Positions 1 to 11,567 of a stretch of DNA of 64,000 nucleotides are shown piece by piece. This DNA is from Galerina marginata (lineage: Eukaryota > Basidiomycota > Agaricomycetes > Agaricales > Galerinaceae). Every line of letters starts with the position of its first letter. Position 1 is the first letter of the stretch. The notes beneath the pieces were generated by a model. The model was not told where the DNA came from, did no database searches, and worked only from the letters and a program-made list of their open reading frames with translations. The DNA lies in contig JAECYW010000011.1 in assembly GCA_023014335.1 (NCBI GenBank), positions 310,001-374,000 of the forward strand, given 5' to 3'. The position numbers were made by a program, and so were the translations under genes.

Positions 1-1157
1 AGCAGATGCTGTGATAATCAGGACCTCTGTGAGTTTACAGGTAGGAGTAACAGTAGAGTAGCGCACCGGATCGTCTGCAAATGTCAGAAGTTTTCTTTAG
101 TCATTCTCTTATAGCACTCTTCCTTCTCCGTCGCTCTTAAGCGCGCAGAATTGCGGCTGTGGTTTAGCTGCTTCCAGATATTAAGACTTGAGCGTGCGCA
201 GCCTCAAAAGCACCACTGTACCAGGCCGCAAGCAAGAGTTTACTACGCGTGACTTCAGTCTACAGCCTGACTATCACGCCCTGTATGATTTCGCTTCATT
301 GATTCTGAAAAGCGTGATCCATCTCTGTCGCGAAATTATCGGTGAAAGTGACGGAATAGTTTATACCGTATAAGCGCCTGAACAGTTTAGCCCGGGAAAT
401 GTTTTTAACTCTCGTTTTTAGATCGTGGTATTGCGGCGGTGGCAGAGCCGGGAGGCTGTAGTCGTGCGAAAAGATCAGTCTAACAAGCCGAGAGATATAG
501 AACCGGCAAGACAGCGAGGATATTAGACGAGGCCGACGGCGATTGGGGCTGACTCGCAGACAGAGGTGAGACGGTATATACGAGGGAACCATATCGTGCA
601 TCCACCTTTCAGGATCAGCCGTTACCTAGACACAGTCGAATGGGCTACAGTCAGAGTTCTCGGTGGGTCCAGCACATCCAAATGGCAACTGTTCTACGCC
701 TCGAGCGTACGCGGCGTCGAATTTCGCCAGCTTCAGGGAAGATTGTGCACAGGCAACGGTAGCTGAGCATGAGTTCGGCGAACTGCGCGTGTGAGGAGAA
801 AGTTGGACCGAGAGTACTTCTGAAATGTCATCGATACACGTTAGAGGTGGACGGAGACGTTCAGAATCTGTTATAAGTTGCGTTAGAGATGATTAGGCGC
901 AGTAAAAGGGCTACGAAGCAGGGGCGAAAACTTAGCTCAGGAGTGGTCCTAGTGCAGTAGTGAGTTCTGCCAGTGGGCCGAGCTGTTCGAACCAGGATTA
1001 GATTATATACCATTAGATCTGAATAGGAGCCTGTCCGACGCGCGGTCCTGTGACGGAAAAACTCTTGCCATTACGCGCCACGCAATAACGTACTGTTCGA
1101 CATGCTTCCCCGCGCTAGCCTCGGACTGCTGCCAATCTGAATCTCAGTAACATACTC
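1..1157. other. No gene recognised
   Basis: The open frames here are short (61, 101 and 66 residues), overlap on opposite strands and resemble nothing I know. I could not build a spliced model. The stretch lies beyond the 3' end of the first HNH_2-like gene, which runs leftward and stops at 1158. Confidence 0.5.
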
Positions 1158-2528
1158 CTATTCGTCCTCATACCCTGCTATTCGTTCATAACGACCACTA
1201 TCGGCCTGGTGTCGGAAATGTGCCGCGAAAATTTCCTTACCCAACTCGGTCTGCCAGCGCGGGTCCGCAAAAGGCACTGCCCTATCATCCTTCTCCCAGA
1301 GTCCAAGGTCGGTCAAGGCCTGCACGATATCGTCTCGGGGGTAATCAGCGCCAATATCCCCGTGGAGTAGATGGACGCGGAGACAGTGTTTGAAATGTTC
1401 TCGTAGGAAGTAATCGTCAGGACCTATGGGTTTTACTTGAGATTCGGGATGGCGGAAATACGCTTGGGAAGTAGCGGTTTTTAACAGGGCCCCTGCGGGT
1501 CCAAATTCGCGGAACATAACGAGGCAATAATCATCCTAAGAGGTTAATTGGAGGTGTGTAAGAGCGTGGAGTAGAGACAAGATTAAACTAATACGAACAT
1601 CAACATCGATACCGAAAGCATTATCGTGAAATGCATCGATTAAATCATTCCGCATCATCATCGCGTTGGAAGGAATGCCAATAGCTGATGGGTTTTTGTA
1701 ATACTGAGGATTATCCAGCTAAGAAATGATACTGTTAGATTTACAACGGTCGAAAGAAAGGCTGCATGCACACCCAGTCCACCCATGCCGGAGGAACAAT
1801 CCATGTTACGCTGAGTTCCGTATCGTTTGAGCGGGACCCAGTTATTAAGCACTGTTCATTATCCCGAGTCGCCACTTGTTTCTCTAACAAACTTGGAAAG
1901 CGATACTAAGCGGTTGTAGAAGCGTTAGCCGAGTTCGAAGGAGAAGAAAATGTTACGGGCATACCCAAGGTAGTTGGTTTTCTAGATGAGCTAAACGCCC
2001 TGGAATCTGCGCTCCAGACTTTAGCTCAGCAAAAGTAGACGCATCCCAAAATGCCGAAAATGGTGTCATATAAGGAGATGACGTGTCTGGAGTGAGGGGG
2101 AAAATGTCGGAATCAAGCTTATGTACCGTCGAATAGCCAAGGAACATACCGGTTATATACCAAGTGTAGTCACCAGAAGGCAGAGGAGCGTTGGATTCTG
2201 GCGGGATCCTCGGACCAGTGGGCACTTTGGAGTATTGCAAGATCGCCCCAGATAACATCAGATTGACAGGCTGGAGCTCAAAATCGAGTGCTTGTTTGTC
2301 CACAAGACGAACCCAGCGGTGCAATTTGGCGCTGGTTACTGGCGTAACACGCTGATTAAGTCCTGATAGCAATATTAACATCTAAAAAGTGCCAGATGAA
2401 TGGACCAGCTCACCGCCCAGAAGCCAGCCCGTAAAATTAGGCATGAAGAAGAATGTATCACGATTCAGCCGTTGAGACTTTTTCGAAAGCAGGTGGACAG
2501 GGCGATCCGCGTGGTCGGGGTGTGACAT
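1158..2528 (-). CDS. HNH_2-like protein, array copy 1 (6 exons, 359 aa)
   Basis: Hand-spliced on the minus strand: 2528-2414, 2362-2150, 2086-1965, 1905-1774, 1718-1599, 1535-1158. All introns are GT-AG and every phase closes, giving 359 residues. The ATG at 2528 opens the N-terminal block also found in the other copies (RDTFFF, then KLHRWVR). Exon 4 carries the QCLITG half of an HNH_2 (PF13391-like) motif followed by VTWIVPPAW. Exon 5 carries SNAMMMRNDLIDAFHDNAFG, which supplies the later Asn and His. The last exon holds the family's FLREHFKHCLR block and an acidic tail. The first catalytic His expected before the IxPP stretch is Trp, as in the other copies. Function is unknown. This is the most diverged intact copy and the only one on the minus strand. 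Confidence 0.85.
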
Positions 2529-2789
2529 CTCTGGTTTGACGGTTAGGTTGAGTCTGCGTGATGGAGAATTCTATATTTCACGATTATCAACATATCGTGT
2601 CCCGATACCCCGCTGCCGCGTCCACTGCCGAGGTCCACAGGAAATACATACTGACCTGCAGATGAAAGATAAGCCTCGAGGTAATAACACGTTCAATCGG
2701 CCCCAAAGAGAGTAATTCTCGTTAGAGGCAGTTGAACAAGAGAGCAGAGGGGTCTCAGCCCACAAGTCGGCTGCGCGCTGCCAGCCCGA

Positions 2790-3125
2790 TTCGATGTGGC
2801 CCGGTCGCTTCCAAAACCAACAGCGCCAAACAACCGGAAATCAAATCGAGCCGACTTGGAGCCGACGTTATTTTCCAGAATCCATTGTACATGTTCTCTT
2901 TCCCTCTCAACGCTCTGCTCTTATACTCAGGTTTGCTGTATATTTGCATATGATAGCGCCCGCCGTGTATCTCTCCGGCCCCAACATACTTATACCCATA
3001 CCCTCCATCGCGTACCAGCCCTAACTCTGAATAGACACCTCTCCTCCCGATGCTCGCCAGCCCTTGTTGCTCTCTTGTCCCAGCGGCTTATGTTCGACCG
3101 ACGCAGGCGCAAACTCCCAGCCTAA
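2790..3125 (+). pseudogene. Possible relic of an F-box A unit (promoter block and exon 1 traces)
   Basis: The stretch from about 2794 (ccaaaaccaacagcgccaaa, then ccggaaatcaaat) matches the promoter block of the F-box A family, for example near 15240 and 26740. It is followed by tttgcatatgatagcgccc at about 2942, which resembles the conserved TATA-like block of those genes. Around 3030-3110 a degraded match to exon 1 (the CTCCTCxCCCGCACAGCTCGC region of copy A) can be traced, but the frame is broken. I infer an old, dead unit in plus orientation. Identity is low and this needs an alignment. Confidence 0.35.
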
Positions 3126-4439
3126 GCAATGGAATGTGAAGGTGATATGCAAGGCCTTCCCTCCGGATACAAAAACTCGGTGAGGTAGCTGACCATGGGG
3201 GTGTCAAGGTCTTACTGGATAGGGCGTCGATTAGACTCAAGGTGTGCGGTGCGGCGTGAGTCGTTTCTTAAACGTTTCTTTCTGCGATTGTGTGATGAGT
3301 TGAGCTGATTTAGGATTCCCCGAGGTTGCTCAATGATCCAGCCACGCCGACTCAGTACTGTGCTTTGCTTCATATCTCTCTGGGAGTTCGCCTAAGATGG
3401 GATGACGGATCTCGTGCCTCGTCTGGTTAAGGCGCCTTCCCATTGATATCAACCTTCCGCTTCAGTGCTTTCTCCCATCAGACGCCGTCCACGGAAACTT
3501 TCATGCTTGTGAAACTGTTCGTCAAGCTGGTCTGGATGCATAGCCTAGTTCGCCTGCCGTACGTCTGCTTCCTTGATTCTTTCCCTTACCGTACAGCCCA
3601 ACCTTTTTTCCCTCACCGTCCTCATCCCTGTTGCTGATTTCTGCGGCTTGAATAGGACGTCGTCCTGACTCTGCACTCCATTGTATATAACCCGCACCAC
3701 CTTTACTTGCTCGGGCTAATCAACGAATCGTCAAACCACAGCTTACCCATGCGAATGCCTTCAATACCGCCCCGAGATCGACCTTCGGGTATCTACGCCA
3801 TCATCCGCGCCACTTTTGTCGTGCCTTCTTCGCCTTAATGAGGCTGAAATCACTTGTCCGTGTGCAGCACCACGCCAACAATGTCTCATTCAGGCCGATG
3901 TTGGAGCCACGATATTGGAAAGGCTCCCTGCCGGGATATAATGGGTCTCGCAAGGGCCTACGGGATGTCAAAAGCACGATGCTCAACTAACCCAGTCAAA
4001 GGAGAAAGACGACGGAATCGAGATTTGTCACAGTCGTAAGTTGTATTTTGTCCTCTACGTCATTTATCTTATTCCTACTTTCAGTGTTCGTGTTCCCCAT
4101 TTTAAGCCGGAGGGCTTCCTTCTACCTTCATGTAGGACGAAAACGATATGAATTGCATTACAATCATCAATGTCAACACCTTTCTTTCTGTCTTTTTTCA
4201 ATGTCAGTCCGTTCGTACATCCACTTGACTGGATTTAATATCCAACTATGCTCCGCCCTGGCTTGTATGCCGTGAATTAAAAACTGCTAGTTGATGACAC
4301 AAAGTTTTTTTCTCGCTACATCATTTCGATGGTTGTCCTGGAGAGACTTCCGAGACCTTATCTCAGAGAAAATGTCCGTTTTGTGCCATCTACATCGGCG
4401 TAGATATTTCACCACCCACTTTCTTCCAGGCACAAGGAG
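3126..4439. other. Spacer without a recognised gene
   Basis: No supported gene. The part at about 4040-4230 is a diverged copy of the spacer repeat seen at about 11090-11240: the sequence ttcagtgttcg recurs with an A/G-rich block and aaacgatatgaattgc versus aagacgataatgaatgc. The short frames at 3443, 3854 and 4048 change reading frame between the copies and are not taken as genes. Confidence 0.5.
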
Positions 4440-4636
4440 TTGCTTGTTCACATAAGAGCACACCAACCCGCCGTTTGTGGTTATACCGCTATCAAAGCCC
4501 TATACTGACAGGCACGTCCACACAACGAAGCAAACCACACGTCATGTCACGCTCTGTAACGATTGATCTAGCACGTTCAACGCTCAACCCTTTCAACTTG
4601 CTTTCAACAGCCAAACCCAAACGGTCAACTCTTACA
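4440..4636 (+). promoter_or_regulatory. Shared 5' block of the plus-strand HNH_2-like copies
   Basis: Immediately upstream of four plus-strand first exons lies a similar 150-200 bp block (here, at about 6340-6498, 9130-9296 and 11440-11567). It contains cacacaacgaa/cacacaacaaa, then cgtcacgc, then ccaaacagcc and ctcttcTAATGGCCCACTCT. The upstream ATG in this copy (atgtcacgctctg) is not conserved in the others (aagtcacgctccg, acgtcacgcgcc), which is why I start each protein at the later ATG. The block is probably promoter plus 5' UTR. Confidence 0.55.
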
Positions 4637-6027
4637 ATGACCCACTCTATGAATGCCACAACTCACCTACATTCGAAGAAATCTCGCAGCCTCCGTCGCG
4701 ACACGTTCTTTTTCCGCCCTGGGTTTAGTCATGGACTCCTTGGTGGTTAGTTAGCATGAATTCAGCTCGCGGTATACAATGTGATGGCTTTATTAGGGCT
4801 TAACCAAAGCGTTACGCCTGTTACCAGCCAGAAATTACACCGCTGGGTCCGAATCTTAGGCGAAAGTGATTCGTTCGAACTACAACCCACAACTTTGAAG
4901 CACACCCCGGGAGTACTGGTGTACTCAAAAATGTATACAGGTCCGAGCATCCCTGCGGGGTCGACTGATCCGCTGCCTACCGGAGACTATCTTTGGATAG
5001 AAAGTGGTACGCTAATTGATTGTTTATCCAAATATGTCGCTGATATCCTGAATTATGGGATATATCATCAGACCCATCAGATTCACCGTTTCTTCCATTC
5101 GCAAACTGCGAACCGGAGGTAACTTTCGCTCAATTGAAATCAGGAGCAGAGCAACCCGGGCCACTTCAACACCTAGCAGAATTTCTTCATTATGTATGCT
5201 GCGGAAGCTTGCTAAGTTTGAATTTAAGCTAATGCGTTTACAATCTTCAGTATAACATTCCTAGTTCGTTAGTGGAGTCTGTGACCGCACGCGATCACGG
5301 AAATTGCATTATAACAGGGTCTAGCTCTAACGATGCCGAACTGGAGGTTTCATGGATATTTCCTCCGGCGTGGGCAAAGTGGGTACGTACATAAGGTCAC
5401 TCCATGAGCCGTCGAAAAACTGACAGAATTCATTCTTCACTTCTCAGTTAAGCGATACAGAATACTTCAATACACATTTAGCCATAAGCAAATCGTCCAA
5501 CGCGATGCTTATGCGGAAAGATCTGATTGATGCTTTTCACGATAATGCGTTTGGAATCGACGTGGATGTGGGTTTTGATGCTACTCTATCACTCTTATTC
5601 CCACTCAGTCATTGCATTCCAGGACGATTATCGTCTTGTCCTATTCCGCGACTTTGGCGCTCGAGGCCTATTAACCCAGCCAAATTCAACAACAAATTTG
5701 CAAGCGTATTTTCGCCGTCCTCGCCTAGGATCTTCTGTGCAATCCACTGGGCCAGATGACTTCTTCCTTCGTGAACACTTCAAGCACTGTCTTCGATTTC
5801 ATATGCTACACGGTGACATCCACGCTGACTACCCTATGGGTGTTATTCTGCAAGCTATGGAAGACCTTGGACTGCGCCAGTGGGAGCGAGGTGATGAAAT
5901 CCGACCTCTTGATGACCCGTTGTGGCAAACCGAGTTGGGTATGGAGATTTTTGCATCTCACCTGGAATATGTGAAGAATATGAGGGGGGATGTGCCTACC
6001 TTTGAGGACGAAGTGGACGAGGAATAG
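4637..6027 (+). CDS. HNH_2-like protein, array copy 2 (6 exons, 362 aa)
   Basis: Exons 4637-4745, 4797-5006, 5081-5193, 5251-5382, 5448-5567, 5623-6027; all borders are GT-AG, phases close and the product is 362 residues. The first intron (51 nt) is placed to join LLG to GLNQSVTPVTSQKLHRW, which removes the stop that ends the first open frame. The HNH_2-like core reads NCIITG (Cys about 163), then EVSWIFPPAW with Trp about 179 where the first catalytic His is expected, then SSNAMLMRKDLIDAFHDN with Asn about 206 and His about 219. The C-terminal third, shared by the array, contains AYFRRP, FFLREHFKHCLRFHMLHGDI and an acidic end. No signal peptide or membrane segment is seen. Nuclease activity cannot be assumed with this Trp. 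Confidence 0.88.
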
Positions 6028-6498
6028 GTCTGTGCTTTCTAGGTATAGCTAGTCGTTGCGGTTTTTTTTCACCCATTTTTGTCACTGCGCTAATATCACA
6101 TGATTCACGGCGGGTTACACGAGGTTTCTTCTCTGGTTACTGGTACCACAATCAGGTTGGGATAAATGTCTATACTTTGCTTAAACAATACAGAATATGT
6201 AGGTTGGGCTCAGCGCCTTCCGCATAGTTTTCTGTTTGCTGACTGAAGAATGTCACTCTAAATGAGGCCATTTGATCTGCTGCTCGTCCACTCGTAGATA
6301 TTTCACGGATCTCTTTCTTCAAGTTCACGAGACGCAAGGGGGTTGATTATTCACGTAGGGGCACACCTATCGCCGTTTGTTATTATAATGCCTTATACTG
6401 ACAGGCGCGTCCACACAACAAATGACACGCGTCAAGTCACGCTCCGTACGTTTGAATCGGACTGAGCAACAACCAAGTCTACACCACCAACTCATCTA
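6028..6498. other. Spacer, ends in the HNH 5' block
   Basis: No coding sequence is recognised at 6028-6340. The part from about 6340 is another copy of the 5' block of the HNH_2-like genes (ggcgcgtccacacaacaaa, caagtcacgctc, then the ATG at 6499). Confidence 0.5.
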
Positions 6499-6607
6499 AT
6501 GGGACACTCTACGGATAGCCCTATTCACCTACTTTCGAAGAAGTCTGGCAGTCTTCATCGCGACACCTTCTTTTTCCGGCCTGGGATTAATCGTATGCTG
6601 GTTGGCG
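6499..6607 (+). pseudogene. HNH_2-like copy 3, first-exon stub
   Basis: This is a complete first exon of the array family: ATG, LLSKKSGSLHRDTFFFRPG, and GG at the exon end. The match stops at the position where the first intron should begin: instead of GTTAGT the sequence reads on as ggctgcgtttac. No exons 2-6 follow in this direction. The next recognisable coding sequence is the inverted, diverged HNH relative at 7070-8482. This stub marks a breakpoint in the array. Confidence 0.75.
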
Positions 6608-7069
6608 GGCTGCGTTTACACTGGGCGCTTAATGGGCGCCAAAGCAAGAAAAGGCTGTAAATTCTTTTATTCGGCACGTAATTTTAATGGTAAGGGAGCA
6701 CTGCAGATTCGTAGGCATTAAAAAGAAGTTATTAATTGCCTAGGTACGGATATGTTGCAGTAGGGGAGCGGGTGGCCCAAGAATATCCCTGAGTTACCCG
6801 TGCCAATCCTCAATATTCTGATCTTCCGCCTAACATCGAGTAAGGTTCCTTAACAAGGTGTTAAACAATTGACATTCATTCAAAGCATACAACAATTAAT
6901 TCACCAAATGAATTAACTTTCAAAAAAAAGAAGAGGGTCTGTTTATACTACATGCAAGTATGTGGAATATACAAAAGTCTTCTTTGGGAAGGAATTCCAC
7001 TAGGTCAGAGACGATGGTGACTATGACACGGAAACAGCTTATCCCACCCGTGAAACATAAATGCTCTCA
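6608..7069. other. AT-rich spacer with the breakpoint
   Basis: I see no gene between the exon-1 stub and the inverted HNH relative. The interval is AT-rich and I found no terminal repeats or obvious mobile element that would explain the rearrangement. Confidence 0.45.
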
Positions 7070-8482
7070 TCATTTTTTAACAGGCTGTCCAGCACCCGCG
7101 ACGTGCCAAGATAAACCCGTCTTGAAATGGTGCAGGAGAAACTCGGGCTCAACGTCAGCGGTAGTTCCTGAACTGTCAGGCCCTAGGCTCTCAGGTTGTG
7201 GAGCACGAGAATACAACTTTCCCACTGAGAAAGTGCTTGCACCGGACATTTCGAATCGATAAACCTTGTCTTCGGTCGCCCCATATGGTTTCTGAGTGTC
7301 AATAAATTTACCGTTAGTTGACTGTCTCGTCAAGCATAACTGATTCAGAACATACATGAATTCCAATTTGATAGTCATCGAAAAAGGAATGTACATCTGC
7401 GCGCAAGAGCATAGCATTGGCCGGTGTGTCTGCCGTCTGCTTATCTTTGAGCAGTTCTAGGCAGGGATGACCTTTGGGGAATACGGTGTGAGCCTTTTGA
7501 GGGATAATGTTAGAAACAATGCGGTCAAAGGTTGGAATAACCTGCCTCCTCTACCCAGGCAATGGCAAAGATATGTGCAACCTCAAAACCCGTGTAATTT
7601 CGTTTAGACCCATTGCGGTTGAGCAGCGGTGCTTCCATGTTTGTAATCCGACACCCTTGGTCGCGCTGGCGGACGGCTTTCCGTGTTTTGTCACTCTAAA
7701 TGAGCGGTGAGACAGAATAAACTTGTAAAAAATCTGGTAGACAGTACCCACATGACCAAGGTTCTTTGGACTTCCTGTTGCAGTTCCCCCATAGGACCTG
7801 GTTCGCGACTTTACTACCGCATCGGAAACTTCAATAATAGGACAGGTCGTATATACACACTCTGTATAGCAGTTAAATAAACATTCAGGACCAACCCGAT
7901 TAAGCTGATAGAGGCGCATACTCAGAGGGTTGTCACTCAATTTAGTGACCTTTAGAAGATAGTAGTGTCCGTTTGGTAAGAGCTCCGCATAACTGCTGGG
8001 ATGCAATCCATCGAAAATGGTAGCCGTCGTGTCATTGGTCAAAACCATGTCCTTTGCGGGGAAAGAGTTTTCCGGGTCCAACGGATCGAGTGTGAAACAA
8101 AGCGCGTGGGGAAAGTTGGCGGGATTAAATCCACCGTTGAGATTCAAGATAAAATGTAGCCACTCGAGAAAGTCGATTACTCGTATATTCACTTCTGGTG
8201 AGTTATAACATCCTGTAATCCAGAGAGCCACGAGTCAGTAATTCTCTATCATGAATCAGTGGCTAATAATTGCAGCTTACCAGCTACTATACGTCTCGAA
8301 TTTTGCTGAGGATTGTCAGGATTCCTACTAGCCCAGACGTGAATGTTGCGTTGATCATAATTAACGTAGTCCTTTCGAGTAACAAGATCTGCTAGCACGC
8401 CCATGACTCTTAAGAAGTTAGTGTTGAAGAAACTACTCAGTTCATGAAAATGCTGCTTTAAATATTGCGACCATCTATTGTC
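7070..8482 (-). pseudogene. Diverged HNH-domain protein, frame-disrupted
   Basis: Reading leftward, an exon after a TAG acceptor (from 8482) encodes DNRWSQYLKQHF..., continues through an intron (donor ctgGTAAGC, acceptor ttacag) into GCYNSPEVNIRVIDFLEWLH and LPNGHYYLLKVTKLSDNP. It then reaches KHRCSTAMG, GFEVAHIFAIAW and PANAMLLRADVHSFFDDYQ, a recognisable HNH_2 core that keeps AHIF. The AHIF segment (about 7551-7600) is in a different frame from the sequence on both sides, so two compensating shifts, or an unusual splice, are needed. A final exon after about 7290 encodes KPYGATEDKVYRFEM and ends at 7070. It belongs to a different HNH subfamily from the array. I call it a probable pseudogene. 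Exons 5' of 8482 are not resolved. Confidence 0.6.
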
Positions 8483-9129
8483 CTATCTTAATGCCCTTGT
8501 TCTGTAAAATAACTAAGAATCACTTTCTGCGCTTCTGGTAGACCAACCGACAAGAGAATCCACTACGATCCCAACGACTTTTCTTGTCTGAGCTAACCTT
8601 ACTGAAGTCGGTAGATCGTTATCGGCGGCCAGCCACCCGCGTACCTCAGTTCTAACTTTGGGAGTGTTTCGATCACATTATGTGATAGAAAAAGGACGAC
8701 ATCCGCCCTACTTGTTTCGTGAGTAGTGCTGAATACAATATGGGAAAGTACTGAACCTCTTTCATTGAACTATAGTGCGTTTCACTCAGCTTGTAACTCA
8801 TACAGCAAGAGATACAACACCAGTGTGCCTGCTGTTCCTAGTCATTTGCAAGCTGTATATGGCTGAAAATAGTCTTAGCTACGAGCCAAAATATAGCTTA
8901 CAGGATATTATTCAACCTTTTTGATTGCAAAATAACCCTGCCTTAGAAATGAATTAAATCGAATGACTCTCTGAAATGAATCGAGTGACGGCTAAGTGAC
9001 GGCAGGATCAACGGCAAATAACGCCTCCTCGATTTGTCGATTGTCAAGTTAAAAATAGCACGTGGTGTAGAAGCTGAATGTCGATTCCTTACGACCCACT
9101 GTAGGTACAGTACAAGGAAGTTGATTGTT
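8483..9129. other. Spacer, possible unresolved 5' part of the HNH relative
   Basis: The minus strand may hold further upstream exons of the gene ending at 7070 (an open stretch is seen at about 8600-8700), but I could not assign a start codon. The 79- and 91-residue frames at 8943-9364 overlap the next gene's 5' block and are not supported. Confidence 0.4.
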
Positions 9130-9296
9130 CCCTTAACCGTTTGTTGTTGTATCGCCTTATGCTGAGCCTGAGGCGTGCACACAACGAAACAAACAACTCG
9201 ACATCACTCGCCACGTCACGCGCCATAACTCTGCTTGCCACCCTCAAAAACCGGATAAAAGCCAAGCCTACAGCACCCAAACAGCCAACTCTTCTA

Positions 9297-10684
9297 ATGG
9301 CCCACTCTACGGATACTACAACCCACCTGCTTTCGACGAAGTCTGGCAGCCTTCGTCGCGACACGTTCTTTTGGCGACCTGGTCATAATAAAAGGCTCCT
9401 TGGCGGTTAGTTGGTACTGAATTCAGCTTGCGGTATCCAATATGACGGCTTTATTAGGGCTCAACCAGTGCGTTACTCCTGTGACTAGCCAGAAATTACA
9501 CCGCTGGGTCCGTCTCCTGGGAGAAAGTGAATTGTTCGAACTAGAACCTGTAACTTTGAAGCACACCCCGGGTGTATTGTTGTACTCAAAAACCTCTATG
9601 GGTCTGCCAAGCATCCCTGCGGAGTCGACTGATCCGCTGCCTACCGGGGAGTATCTCTGGATAGAAAGTGGTATGCTAGTCGATTTTCTATTCAAATATG
9701 TCGCTGATATTCTGAATTCTGGGGTATATTATCAGACGCGTCAGGTTCACAGTTTCTGCCATTCGCAGAATGCGAGCCGGTGGTGACTTTCGCTCAGGCG
9801 AAATCAGATGCCGAGCAACCTGGGCCCCGTGAATATCTAGCGGAATTGCTTCATTGGGTATGCTTCGGAGGTTTGCTATGCTTTAATTGGGATAATGTGT
9901 TGACAATCTTCAGTATATCATTCCAGGTTCGGTAGTGGAGACTGTGACCGCACGCGATCGCGGATATTGCCTTATAACAGGGTCTAGCTCTAATGTTGCA
10001 GAACTAGACATTTCATGGATATTTCCTCCGGCATGGGCAAATTGGGTAGGTGCATGAAGTCATTCTGTGAGCGATTGAAAATCTGACGGGACTTACACTT
10101 CACATCTCAGTTAATATATACGGAATATTTCGATCAACATTTAGCTATGAGCAAACCTTCCAACGCAATGCTTATGCGGAAAGATCTAATTGATGCTTTT
10201 CACGATAATGCATTTGGAATTGACGTAGATGTGGGTTTTGATCCTGTCCTATCACCCATATTCCCACTAATTCATTGCCTTCCAGGACGATTATCGGCTT
10301 GTCCTATTCCGCGACTTTGGCGCTCGAGGCCTACTAACCCAGCCCAATGCAACAACAAATTTGCAAGCATATTTTCGCCGTCCTCGCCTAGGATCTTCTG
10401 TGCAATTCACCGGGCCAGATGACTTCTTCCTGCGTGAACACTTCAAGCACTGTCTTCGGTTTCATATGCTACACGGTGACATCCACGCTGACTACCCTGA
10501 ACCTGTTATCAGCCAAGCTATGAAAGACCTCGGCCTGTCGCGGTCAGATGATGAAATGCTACCACTTGATGACCCGCTGTGGCAAACCGAGTTGGGTATG
10601 GAGATTTTTGCGTCCCACCTGGAGAATGTGAAGACTATGAAGGAGGTGGTGTCCACCCATAAGAATGAAGCGGATGAGGAATAG
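9297..10684 (+). CDS. HNH_2-like protein, array copy 4 (6 exons, 361 aa)
   Basis: Exons 9297-9405, 9458-9670, 9745-9857, 9914-10045, 10111-10230, 10286-10684; GT-AG throughout, 361 residues, no frame damage. It is close to the copy at 4637 in every exon, including RRDTFFWRPG at the N-terminus, YCLITGSSSN, LDISWIFPPAW with Trp replacing the expected His, and NAMLMRKDLIDAFHDNAFG. The second to fifth introns fall at the same sites and phases in all four intact copies. The C-terminus is acidic. Its 3' flank carries the spacer repeat that is repeated after the next copy. The intact frames of several recent-looking copies suggest the family is kept, but its role is unknown. Confidence 0.88.
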
Positions 10685-10769
10685 GTCTGTTGTTTAGATA
10701 TAGCTGGTCATTACGTTTTTCTCTCTCTCTTTTTAGCCACTGCAATAATCTCACATAGCAATAACACAA

Positions 10770-11240
10770 TTAACCTAAGTCCCGCTCGCTCCGTCTGGTG
10801 AGAAATCGCCCTTAGATAATAGAAATTAGAATGAAGGGCCTCTCCTTCCCCAGAATCTAGTGCACTAATAGAATCGTAACAACCCCAATAGACGAACAGC
10901 CACACCCCGCGGTTGAAATAATGACAGATGGTCAGTACGTTAGGGGCAACTTCCCATTTTAATTCAATTTATTCCGATCTTCGTACCTACTGGAGTCTGC
11001 CCTCTTTTCTGGTGAATCACCGTCCGTCACGATGGAATTTCCGTATATATTTGTGCCGATCCCATTATCAAAATCGATCGAGCTTTCAGTGTTCAAACAT
11101 GAGCCCACTTTCTCCATATTCAGCACGGAGGGCTGCCGCTTACTTTTCAATGCGGGAGGAAGACGATAATGAATGCTTTTTCATCAATGTCTTTACTTTT
11201 CTTTTCCTCGATATCAGTTTGTCGATACGTCCACTTAGCT
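10770..11240 (+). repeat. Spacer repeat of the HNH array, first copy
   Basis: This spacer is repeated at about 13505-13980. Shared stretches include cttccccagaa..tctagtgcacta, ccacacCCCGCGGTT, ggtcagtacgtt, tacctactggagtc and gatggaatttccgtatata. The 3' part (about 11090-11240) also resembles 4040-4230. The open frames inside are not conserved between copies, so I treat it as non-coding spacer duplicated together with the upstream gene. Confidence 0.65.
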
Positions 11241-11289
11241 AGATCAGGAAGATTGACCTCCTCCTCCGGTATCTTTCTTTCGCGCTTTC

Positions 11290-11480
11290 AAACATTTTGT
11301 GAACACAAATAAAGTAGTTGGTAAGTCGATTAAATAAGGCTATTAGTCCATGGGGAGAAATAAGCGCCGGAACTTTAGTGCCCGCGTGATTGCACGAGTA
11401 GTGCTAACACGCACAGCCTCTGACACAGGGCTGATAAGGGTGCTTGCCTCGATGACATTGTGTGCAACATAACAAAACAA
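11290..11480 (-). pseudogene. Truncated duplicate of the unknown gene near 14.3-15.0 kb
   Basis: On the minus strand this segment parallels 14385-14560. Both contain aaaTAAAGTAG.TGGTAAGTCGATT on the plus strand and translate on the minus strand to GTKVPALISPHGLI here and GVKIPALTPPCGLI there. The match ends where the 5' block of the next HNH copy begins, so only the 3' part of the duplicated gene remains. It marks the junction of the tandem duplication. Confidence 0.5.
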
Positions 11481-11567
11481 ACGACGCGTCAAGTCACACG
11501 ACTGAATCGGACTAATCAACGTTAATCAACAGCCAAGCTTACAGCACCTAAACAGCCGACTCCTCTA

